Program-made: the position numbers and the translations under genes
Shown: piece by piece, positions 8,068-13,769 of the stretch
How the letters are laid out: the number at the start of each line of letters is the position of its first letter
How positions within the stretch are numbered: the first letter of the stretch is position 1
The notes under the pieces: generated by a model
The model's database searches: none
Told to the model about the DNA's origin: nothing
The model's input: the letters and a program-made list of their open reading frames with translations, nothing else
Assembly: GCA_902784015.1 (NCBI GenBank)
Contig: CACZTC010000009.1
Coordinates: 1-13,769, forward strand
DNA from: an uncultured Erysipelotrichaceae bacterium
GTDB taxonomy: Bacteria > Bacillota_I > Bacilli_A > Erysipelotrichales > Erysipelotrichaceae
Length of the DNA: 13,769 nucleotides
Reading direction: 5' to 3'

Positions 8068-9125
8068 TGAAATTATTATATGAAAGTCAATTGTGGATTG
8101 ATAGTTTAGATAGAGTTATAAATAATATTCCACAAATTAAAGAATTAGAAGGAAAATCTGTATTAATCACTGGAGCTGCAGGCTTAGTATGCTCAGCAGT
8201 GACAGATATTCTAATTAGATATAATGAAACACATGATAATCATATCAATATAGTAGCTGCAGGAAGATGGCTAGAAGAAATGACAAATCGTTTTGGGGCT
8301 TATTGTGAGAAAGATTATTTTTCTTTTGCGCCATATGATGCTTCTAAAAGTGATAATGAGATAAAAAAACATGCAGATTATATTATCCATGGTGCTAGTA
8401 ATGCTTTTCCGAGTGCCATTATTAATGAACCTGTTGAAACAATGTTAAGCAATTTTACAGGACTTTTATATCTTTTGAATTATGCAAAAGATAATAATTC
8501 TAAGCGTTTATTATATATTTCAAGTAGCGAAATATATGGAAAAAAAGAAAGTAGTGAACCATATAAAGAAGGTGAATATGGTTATGTAGATTTATTAAAT
8601 CCAAGAAGTTCATATCCTGTAGGTAAAAGGGCTGCAGAAACATTATGTGCTTCCTATGCCCAAGAATATGGGGTTGAAAGTGTAATAGTAAGACCAGGAC
8701 ATATTTATGGCCCAACTGCAACTCCTATGGATAATAGAGCATCTTCAGCATTTGCTTATGCAGCCGCTAGAGGAGAAAATATTGAGCTCAAAAGCGACGG
8801 GAAACAACTTAGAAGTTATTGTCATTGTTTAGATTGTGCTTCGGCTATGATTACGGTCTTATTAGATGGCAAAAAGATATCTGCTTATAATATTTCTAAT
8901 CCTGATTCAATTATTTCTATCAAAGAAATGGCTGAGTTGATGGCAAAAGCTGGGAATGTTAAATTAATACAAGTAGAAGCAACTGATCAAGAAAAAAAAT
9001 CATTCAATCTAATGGATAATTCATCTTTAGATAGTAAAGGTTTAGAAGAAATAGGTTGGAAAGGAATATTCAACGCAGAAGAAGGTATTAAAGAAACAGT
9101 AAATGTATTGAAGGATATACTATAA
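8067..9125 (+). CDS. NAD(P)-dependent epimerase/dehydratase (extended SDR), unknown substrate
   Basis: This is an extended short-chain dehydrogenase of 352 residues if translation starts at the ATG overlapping the previous stop (TAATG). A GTG at 8055 would add four residues but is less likely. A leader of about 30 residues precedes the Rossmann fold, as in many nucleotide-sugar SDRs from Bacillota. The cofactor loop is LITGAAGLVCSAVTD (33-47), where the third glycine of TGxxGxxG is Cys42. The active site has ISSSEIYG (151-158) and SYPVGKRAAE (182-191), with the YxxxK pair Tyr183 and Lys187. VRPGHIYGP (208-216) is the substrate-side strand. Coupling to the cytidylyltransferase suggests that it makes or modifies the sugar or polyol activated with CTP. 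UDP-glucuronate decarboxylase/epimerase or GDP-4-keto-6-deoxymannose reductase roles cannot be excluded by sight. It is the last gene before a terminator. Confidence 0.8.
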   Translation: MKLLYESQLWIDSLDRVINNIPQIKELEGKSVLITGAAGLVCSAVTDILIRYNETHDNHINIVAAGRWLEEMTNRFGAYCEKDYFSFAPYDASKSDNEIKKHADYIIHGASNAFPSAIINEPVETMLSNFTGLLYLLNYAKDNNSKRLLYISSSEIYGKKESSEPYKEGEYGYVDLLNPRSSYPVGKRAAETLCASYAQEYGVESVIVRPGHIYGPTATPMDNRASSAFAYAAARGENIELKSDGKQLRSYCHCLDCASAMITVLLDGKKISAYNISNPDSIISIKEMAELMAKAGNVKLIQVEATDQEKKSFNLMDNSSLDSKGLEEIGWKGIFNAEEGIKETVNVLKDIL

Positions 9126-9163
9126 ATATCTATATTTGAAATATCAATATGTTGTTTTACGTG

Positions 9164-9169
9164 TATAAT
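9164..9169 (+). promoter_or_regulatory. Consensus -10 hexamer (candidate promoter for module C)
   Basis: TATAAT matches the -10 consensus exactly, but no convincing -35 hexamer lies 15-19 bases upstream. The nearest, TTGAAA at 9136-9141, is 22 bases away. It overlaps the 5' arm of the terminator, so a transcript starting near 9176 would lack that arm and escape termination. Confidence 0.35.
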
Positions 9170-9195
9170 AAACGTTGTAAAACGTTTATTTTTTT
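9167..9195 (+). terminator. Intrinsic terminator after the SDR gene
   Basis: AATAAACG (9167-9174) pairs perfectly with CGTTTATT (9183-9190) around the 8-base loop TTGTAAAA. The seven Ts at 9189-9195 complete the classic form, though the stem has only two G:C pairs. It would end module B; some read-through into the aminotransferase gene is likely. A competing pairing exists between GTTTTAC (9154-9160) and GTAAAAC (9177-9183). Confidence 0.65.
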
Positions 9196-9209
9196 ATGGG
9201 GTTTTTAAT

Positions 9210-10487
9210 ATGAATAAAGATAAGTATTTAAATGATTCTAGATTTAAAGATATAAAACCATTTGATAAGAAAGTATGGTTATCTTCTCCTACTATGCATG
9301 GGGAGGAGATTAAATATATACAGGAAGCCTATGATACTAATTGGATGACTACAATAGGAGAGAATATTAACGAAGTAGAAAGACAATTAAAAGAGAAGAT
9401 TGGGACTAATTATTGTATTGGCTTAGCAACAGGAACAAGCGCTTTACATATGGCTGTTAAGCTTGCAGGAGAAAAGCTATATGGTAGACCTAAAGCGGGA
9501 CATGGATATTTAGAAGGTAAAAAAGTATTTTGTTCGGATATGACTTTTGATGCAACTGTTAATCCAGTTGCTTATGAAGGTGGAGAAGCAGTTTTTATAG
9601 ATACTGAATATGATACATGGAATATGGATCCAGTAGCTTTAGAGAAAGCTTTTGAAATATATCCAGAAGTGAAATTAGTTGTATTAGTTCATTTATATGG
9701 AGTACCTGCAAAAATAGATGAATTATTAGAAATATGCAATAATCATGATGCATTAGTGATTGAAGATGCTTGTGAATCGCTTGGGGCAACATATAAAGGA
9801 AAGCAAACAGGTATATTTGGTAACCCAGCTTCAGCAATTAGTTTTAATGGTAATAAAATCATTACTGGATCAAGTGGCGGTGCTTTACTTACAAATGATG
9901 AATATTCTTTGAATAAGGTAAAAAAATGGAGTACTCAAAGTAGAGAAGATGCTCCATGGTATCAACATGAAGAAATAGGTTATAACTATCGTATGAGTAA
10001 TGTTATAGCTGGAGTAATTAGAGGCCAAGTACCTTATTTAGAAGAACATATCGAACAAAAAAGAGCTATTTATAAAACATATAAAGAAGGCTTAAAAGAT
10101 TTACCTATAACACTTAATCCATATGAAGAGGGAATCTCAGAGCCGACATTTTGGTTAACATGTATATTAATAGATGAAGATGCATTAGCACCAATAACAT
10201 ATTATGAAACTTATAGTGAGTATTCTATAGAGCCAGGGAAGTCTTCTCCTTCAGAAATATTAGAAGCTTTAGCAGCTTTTAATGCAGAAGGTAGACCAAT
10301 TTGGAAGCCAATGCATGCTCAGCCAATATATAAAGATCATCCTTTTATTACAGTTGAAGGTAGATATAAAACAGTTGATGTAGGAATGGATATTTTTAGA
10401 AGAGGTTTATGTTTACCTAGTGATAATAAGATGACTATTGAAGAACAAGATAAGATTATTGATATAATACATAGGTGTTTTGAATAA
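9210..10487 (+). CDS. PLP-dependent sugar aminotransferase, DegT/DnrJ/EryC1/StrS family, PglE-like
   Basis: This enzyme would transfer an amino group, usually from glutamate, to the C4 ketone of a UDP-4-keto-6-deoxy sugar. The 425 residues show the family core: GLATGTSALHMA (71-82), EDACESLGA (185-193, Asp186 contacting PLP), SFNGNKIITGSSGG (211-224, Lys216 forming the Schiff base), WSTQSRED (240-247) and YNYRMSNVIAG (258-268). Near the end come PIWKPMHAQPIY (363-374) and GLCLPSD (399-405). This set resembles Campylobacter PglE more than perosamine synthases, so UDP-2-acetamido-4-keto-2,4,6-trideoxyglucose from the dehydratase at 5453 is the likely substrate. The protein is about 40 residues longer than PglE, mostly around 88-104 and 322-350. 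Perosamine synthase acting on GDP-4-keto-6-deoxymannose is the main alternative. A GGGG ribosome site lies 8 bases before ATG. Confidence 0.88.
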   Translation: MNKDKYLNDSRFKDIKPFDKKVWLSSPTMHGEEIKYIQEAYDTNWMTTIGENINEVERQLKEKIGTNYCIGLATGTSALHMAVKLAGEKLYGRPKAGHGYLEGKKVFCSDMTFDATVNPVAYEGGEAVFIDTEYDTWNMDPVALEKAFEIYPEVKLVVLVHLYGVPAKIDELLEICNNHDALVIEDACESLGATYKGKQTGIFGNPASAISFNGNKIITGSSGGALLTNDEYSLNKVKKWSTQSREDAPWYQHEEIGYNYRMSNVIAGVIRGQVPYLEEHIEQKRAIYKTYKEGLKDLPITLNPYEEGISEPTFWLTCILIDEDALAPITYYETYSEYSIEPGKSSPSEILEALAAFNAEGRPIWKPMHAQPIYKDHPFITVEGRYKTVDVGMDIFRRGLCLPSDNKMTIEEQDKIIDIIHRCFE

Positions 10488-11107
10488 TGCATAAACAAGG
10501 AGTATATGAAAAATATATAAAGAGACCACTTGACTGTATCTTAGCTACAGGAGCTTTAATAGTGCTGTCTCCAGTTCTTGGTGTTACTGCAGTTTTAGTA
10601 AAGAGAAAACTAGGTTCACCAGTATTATTCACACAAGATAGACCAGGTAAAGACGGTAAAGTTTTTAAGCTTTATAAATTTAGATCCATGACAGATGAAA
10701 AAGATGAAAATGGTAATTTATTACCAGATGAAATTAGGCTAACATCATTTGGCAAAAAGCTTAGAAGTACTAGTTTAGATGAATTGCCAGAACTTATTAA
10801 TATTATCAAAGGAGATATGGCTGTTGTAGGACCTAGACCGCTTTTGGTTAAATATCTAGAAAGATATAATACAACTCAAGCTAGAAGGCACGAAGCTCGT
10901 CCAGGCTTAACGGGGCTTGCGCAAGTAAAAGGGAGAAATGCTTTGTCTTGGGATGATAAATTAAAAATGGATGTAGATTATGTAGATAAGATCTCTTTTT
11001 TTGAGGATTGTAGAATTGTTGTTAACACATTAAAAATAGTTCTTAAAAAAGATGGAATATCATCTAATGCTTCGGTAACGATGGAAGAATTTATGGGAGA
11101 GAATTGA
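10487..11107 (+). CDS. Monotopic phosphoglycosyl transferase, PglC-like (bacterial sugar transferase)
   Basis: This 206-residue protein transfers a phospho-sugar from a UDP-sugar to undecaprenyl phosphate at the inner membrane face, the priming step of glycan assembly. Its size equals the minimal PglC class and lacks the multi-pass N-terminal domain of WbaP/WcaJ. Residues 11-40 form the reentrant membrane helix with a helix-breaking Ser28-Pro29. Motifs are KLYKFRSM (61-68), LRSTSLDELPELINII (92-107) with the catalytic Asp98-Glu99 pair, GDMAVVGPRPLL (109-120), ARPGLTGLAQVKGRN (137-151) and the conserved DYVDKISFFED region (164-174). ATG overlaps the aminotransferase stop (TAATG), with AGGTG 9 bases upstream. 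That coupling supports a UDP-4-amino-sugar, possibly after N-acylation, as donor. Other UDP-sugars such as UDP-galactose cannot be ruled out from sequence alone. Confidence 0.92.
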   Translation: MHKQGVYEKYIKRPLDCILATGALIVLSPVLGVTAVLVKRKLGSPVLFTQDRPGKDGKVFKLYKFRSMTDEKDENGNLLPDEIRLTSFGKKLRSTSLDELPELINIIKGDMAVVGPRPLLVKYLERYNTTQARRHEARPGLTGLAQVKGRNALSWDDKLKMDVDYVDKISFFEDCRIVVNTLKIVLKKDGISSNASVTMEEFMGEN

Positions 11108-11110
11108 TAA

Positions 11111-12397
11111 ATGATTAACGATATTAAAACTGTCACAATTGTCGGAGGAAATGGAGTATTAGGTAAAAAGATAGCTGGGATTTTCGCGTCATTTGGAGGA
11201 TGTAAAGTTTATATTGTCTCTAGAACTATTGAAAAGTCAGAAAGCGCAATAGAAGCTGCTGCTCTTTCTGTTAAAGCTTATTCAATAAAGAATCATATAT
11301 TTGCTAAAACATATGATGATTTAGAAAAATGTTTCCAAGAGTCAGATTTGGTTTTTGAGTCTGTAACGGAAGATTATGTAATCAAAAATGAAATACACCA
11401 ATTGATTAATAAAAGCATAGATCACGAATGTATAATCGCAACAGGAACTTCTGGATTATCTATCAATGAATTGTCTAAAAACTACAGCGATATTAATAAG
11501 AAAAAGTTCCTAGGAATGCATTTTTTCAACCCACCTTATAATATGACGCTATGTGAATTAATACCATCTAGATATAATGAATCAGATTATATCAATGATA
11601 TAAAGAATTATTTAGAGAGACAGTTATATAGAGATGTAATTATAGCAAAAGATGAGCCGGGATTTGTGGCAAATAGAATAGGTTTTTTCTTTCTTAATGA
11701 AGCGCTGATATATGCCGAGAAATATAAATCAAATGGGGGAATAGATTATATAGATTCTATTCTAGGAAAATATACTGGAAGAAATATGCCTCCTATTGCT
11801 ACTTCGGACTATGTGGGTTTAGATGTACATGGAGCAATAGTTAATAATATTTACGATAATACAGAAGATGATTATAAAAATTCTTTCATATTGCCAGAAT
11901 ATGTTAATGAATTGATTGCAAATAATAAACTTGGAGTAAAGGTTGGAGAAGGGCTTTATAAAAAAACAGACAATGGGCTATTTGTCTATGATATAGAAAC
12001 AAATGAATATAGAGAACCAAGGCCATATAGATTTAGTTTTAAAGATCAAGCTATTGCAGAATTTAAAAAAGCTAATTATATAAAAGGCTTCGATATCATA
12101 AAAAACAATAAATCACTTGAAAGTAGAATATGCTTAGAATTTCTTTTGAAATATATTCTTTATTCATTAACAATAGGAAAACAAAACTGTACGAAAATAA
12201 GTGATTGTGATATAGCTATGTCATGTGGATTCAATTGGGTACCTGCTACTTCGCTAATAGAATTGTTTGGAGGAAAAGAAGAGATTAAGAATATTGCAAA
12301 ATCATTGCATATGGAAAAGGCGAAAGGCATGGAACTTCTAGATGAGATAAAGCAATATGAATTGAATTATGAAAAGTATATAAAGGCGAGTAATTAA
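11111..12397 (+). CDS. 3-hydroxyacyl-CoA dehydrogenase, FadB/FadN-like without hydratase domain
   Basis: It should interconvert 3-ketoacyl-CoA and 3-hydroxyacyl-CoA with NAD(H). GNGVLG (13-18) is the GxGxxG loop. TGTSGLSI (111-118) holds Ser114, and GMHFFNPPYNMTLCE (135-149) holds His137 and Glu149. EPGFVANRI (182-190) holds Asn188. These four match the catalytic set of 3-hydroxybutyryl-CoA dehydrogenases in order and spacing, so the enzyme looks active. After the NAD domain (1-about 180) and first helical domain (to about 285), a second helical repeat contains DCDIAMSCGFNWVPA (365-379), as in FadB/FadN proteins. The enoyl-CoA hydratase domain of those multifunctional enzymes is missing. At 428 residues it is much longer than butyrate-pathway Hbd (about 280). 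The gene begins 3 bases after the phosphoglycosyl transferase stop, behind GGGAGAG (11095-11101). I infer synthesis of an acyl donor for a sugar. Confidence 0.85.
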   Translation: MINDIKTVTIVGGNGVLGKKIAGIFASFGGCKVYIVSRTIEKSESAIEAAALSVKAYSIKNHIFAKTYDDLEKCFQESDLVFESVTEDYVIKNEIHQLINKSIDHECIIATGTSGLSINELSKNYSDINKKKFLGMHFFNPPYNMTLCELIPSRYNESDYINDIKNYLERQLYRDVIIAKDEPGFVANRIGFFFLNEALIYAEKYKSNGGIDYIDSILGKYTGRNMPPIATSDYVGLDVHGAIVNNIYDNTEDDYKNSFILPEYVNELIANNKLGVKVGEGLYKKTDNGLFVYDIETNEYREPRPYRFSFKDQAIAEFKKANYIKGFDIIKNNKSLESRICLEFLLKYILYSLTIGKQNCTKISDCDIAMSCGFNWVPATSLIELFGGKEEIKNIAKSLHMEKAKGMELLDEIKQYELNYEKYIKASN

Positions 12398-12403
12398 GAG
12401 GAG
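12397..12403 (+). promoter_or_regulatory. Ribosome binding site deciding the thiolase start
   Basis: AGAGGAG ends directly against the ATG at 12404 and lies 6 bases before the ATG at 12410. Only the second has workable spacing. Confidence 0.7.
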
Positions 12404-12409
12404 ATGATA

Positions 12410-13663
12410 ATGAACGAAGTATATATTTTAGGAGGATACCAAACTGATTTTGAAAGAAATTGGAGTAAAGAAGGTAAAGGAATTGTTGCTCTTCTGAAGG
12501 AAACAGTAAAAGGAGCTTTTGATTCAATTGATATTACCCGAGAAGAAATTATAAAGCTGAATAAAAAAAATAAAGTCGCATTATTTATCGGAAATTTTGC
12601 GGCGGAATATTATGTTAGCCAAGGACATCTAGGACCGTTGATGACAGAAGTGGATGAATGCTTTTATGGGGTTCCATCTGCAAGATATGAAGCTGCATGT
12701 GCTTCGGGATCTGTGGCTTTAGATGCTGCAATAACCAAAATCAAATCAGATGACTATGATTTAGCAATTGTGATAGGTTGGGAACTAATGAAAACTGTAG
12801 ATTCTAAAACGGGAGGAGATTTTTTGGGAAGAGCAGCTATATATGATATCGAAGCAAAAGGAATTGATTTTCCTTTCCCAAAGCTTTTTGGAAAACTAGC
12901 TGAAGAAACAATAAAAAAATATCATTTAGATGAAGAAAGATATAAAAGAAATTTAGCTAAGATCTCTGATATTAACTATAAAAATGGAAAAAGAAATAAA
13001 AATGCTCAAACTCGAAAATGGTTTATGAATGAAGAGCAAGCCAATTCTAGAGGTATTAAAACAAATGATAATGTGGGCAGTATATTAAGTGTATCTGATT
13101 GCTCTCAAGTAACTGATGGTGCTGCTTGTGTTGTACTTTGTTCAAAAAATTACATAGTAGAAACATCTAGAAATATATCTAAGTTTCCTGTTGTAAAAGG
13201 ATTTGGTTGCAGAGTTGCACCGTTTGAATTTGAAAAGAAAATAAAAGAAAGTATGGATGAAAAGTATATTCTTCCTTGGACAAGGCAAGCTGTTCTCGAC
13301 GCATACAATAGAGCTGAGCTGACTTTGGATGATATAGATTTTTTTGAAACACATGATTGTTTTACTTCTAGCGAATACATGGCTATTTCTGCGTTTGGAA
13401 TAACTGAACCTGGTAAAGAATATGAGGCTATTGAAAGCGGAATTATAGATTTTGACGGAACAAAACCAATAAATCCTAGTGGTGGGCTGATAGGTTGCGG
13501 TCATCCAGTAGGCGCTTCAGGAGTAAGAATGTTTTTAGACTTGTATAAACAAGTTACGGGACAAGCGGGAAAGTACCAAATTGAAAATGCTAAGAATGGT
13601 ATGATGCTTAATATTGGTGGTAGTGCAACCACTAATTATTGTTATATAGTGGGGATGAAATAA
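12410..13663 (+). CDS. Thiolase-fold acyl-CoA acyltransferase, SCP2-thiolase type
   Basis: Started at 12410, the protein has 417 residues, the size of a full thiolase. [15 protein letters not shown] (93-107) carries the nucleophile Cys97. [10 protein letters not shown] (313-322) carries the HDCF motif with His315 and Cys317. [14 protein letters not shown] (358-371) carries His365. The last thiolase motif, normally CxGG with a second catalytic cysteine, is here NIGGSAT (401-407). HDCF plus loss of that cysteine is the pattern of SCP2/SCP-x thiolases, where the HDCF cysteine is thought to take over. Such enzymes condense or cleave 3-ketoacyl-CoA. Next to a 3-hydroxyacyl-CoA dehydrogenase it would make acetoacetyl-CoA or a branched/longer 3-ketoacyl-CoA. 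Twelve bases separate it from the dehydrogenase gene and one base from the next start. No DUF35 partner or HMG-CoA synthase gene is visible. A non-catalytic or synthetic role on another acyl chain remains possible. Confidence 0.85.
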   Translation: MNEVYILGGYQTDFERNWSKEGKGIVALLKETVKGAFDSIDITREEIIKLNKKNKVALFIGNFAAEYYVSQGHLGPLMTEVDECFYGVPSARYEAACASGSVALDAAITKIKSDDYDLAIVIGWELMKTVDSKTGGDFLGRAAIYDIEAKGIDFPFPKLFGKLAEETIKKYHLDEERYKRNLAKISDINYKNGKRNKNAQTRKWFMNEEQANSRGIKTNDNVGSILSVSDCSQVTDGAACVVLCSKNYIVETSRNISKFPVVKGFGCRVAPFEFEKKIKESMDEKYILPWTRQAVLDAYNRAELTLDDIDFFETHDCFTSSEYMAISAFGITEPGKEYEAIESGIIDFDGTKPINPSGGLIGCGHPVGASGVRMFLDLYKQVTGQAGKYQIENAKNGMMLNIGGSATTNYCYIVGMK

Positions 13664-13664
13664 T

Positions 13665-13769
13665 ATGAAAGATATAATAATTGTTGGCGCTGGAGGATTT
13701 GGTAGAGAAGTAGAATGGCTGATAAGGAGAATTAACGAAGTAAATAGAACTTGGAATATACTTGGTTAT
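13665..13769 (+). CDS. PglD/NeuD-like sugar N-/O-acyltransferase, 3'-truncated by window edge
   Basis: Thirty-five codons are visible, starting one base after the thiolase stop. The peptide opens IIIVGAGGFGREVEWLI (4-20), then INEVNRTWNILGY (23-35). This is the Rossmann-like N-terminal domain of the PglD/NeuD/VioB-type family, which binds the nucleotide-sugar and is followed by a left-handed beta-helix that binds acyl-CoA; the helix would lie beyond the window. PglD acetylates the 4-amino group of UDP-4-amino-4,6-dideoxy-GlcNAc using acetyl-CoA. Here the two genes directly upstream make acyl-CoA derivatives, so the donor may instead be a 3-hydroxyacyl-CoA. That is inference. The GGGGATG stretch (13651-13657) can serve as ribosome site. 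Only the N-terminus is seen, so acyl specificity and completeness cannot be judged. Confidence 0.8.
   Translation, partial: MKDIIIVGAGGFGREVEWLIRRINEVNRTWNILGY

Noticed and set aside
13142..13504. Minus-strand open frames of 120 and 76 codons inside the thiolase gene
   Set aside because: They lie opposite a well-supported thiolase with its catalytic motifs and give low-complexity, family-less peptides.
11111..13663. Fragment of a butyrate or fatty-acid degradation operon
   Set aside because: No crotonase, acyl-CoA dehydrogenase or electron-transfer flavoprotein gene is present. The thiolase is SCP2-type, the dehydrogenase is not Hbd-sized, and both are tightly packed between glycan genes.
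1..13769. CRISPR array, tRNA, rRNA, transposase or phage genes
   Set aside because: No spaced direct repeats, cloverleaf sequence, transposase motif or terminal inverted repeats were seen. Coding regions fill nearly the whole window and the largest gap is under 100 bases.

Overview
This is a low-GC (AT-rich by eye) bacterial surface-glycan biosynthesis locus. All genes lie on the + strand and are packed almost end to end. TAA and TGA both act as stops, so the standard code is used. Codon choice (ATA, AGA, TTA), A/G-rich ribosome binding sites, a stand-alone guanylyltransferase and a TarI/IspD-like cytidylyltransferase suggest a member of the Bacillota, possibly a gut Clostridia or Negativicutes. 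The taxon is a guess from gene content, not a demonstrated assignment.

The layout reads as three transcription modules. Module A (1-4338) has the 3' part of a GT4 glycosyltransferase, a multi-pass membrane protein of the lysylphosphatidylglycerol-synthase/flippase-like family, a UDP-glucose 6-dehydrogenase and a mannose-1-phosphate guanylyltransferase. It ends in an intrinsic terminator that starts inside the last gene. Module B (promoter near 4355-4382, terminator at 9167-9195) has GDP-mannose 4,6-dehydratase, a membrane-anchored PglF/WbpM-type UDP-GlcNAc 4,6-dehydratase, an IspD/TarI-like cytidylyltransferase and an extended SDR. Module C (9210 to the window end) has a PglE-like aminotransferase, a PglC-like phosphoglycosyl transferase, a 3-hydroxyacyl-CoA dehydrogenase, an SCP2-type thiolase and the first 35 codons of a PglD/NeuD-like sugar acyltransferase.

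The genes appear to supply UDP-glucuronate, GDP-4-keto-6-deoxymannose, perhaps a CDP-activated sugar or polyol, and a UDP-4-amino-4,6-dideoxy-GlcNAc (bacillosamine-type) sugar. The PglC-like enzyme would load the last of these onto undecaprenyl phosphate to start the glycan. No Wzx flippase, Wzy polymerase, ligase or oligosaccharyltransferase is visible.

The most interesting part is the thiolase and 3-hydroxyacyl-CoA dehydrogenase inserted between the PglC-like and PglD-like genes. Both keep their catalytic residues and are tightly coupled to their neighbours. Neither looks like the usual butyrate-pathway enzyme. Their glycine codon use differs from the GDP-mannose dehydratase gene in the same locus. 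I infer that they make a dedicated 3-hydroxyacyl-CoA (simplest case 3-hydroxybutyryl-CoA) that the PglD-like enzyme attaches to the 4-amino group of the priming sugar.
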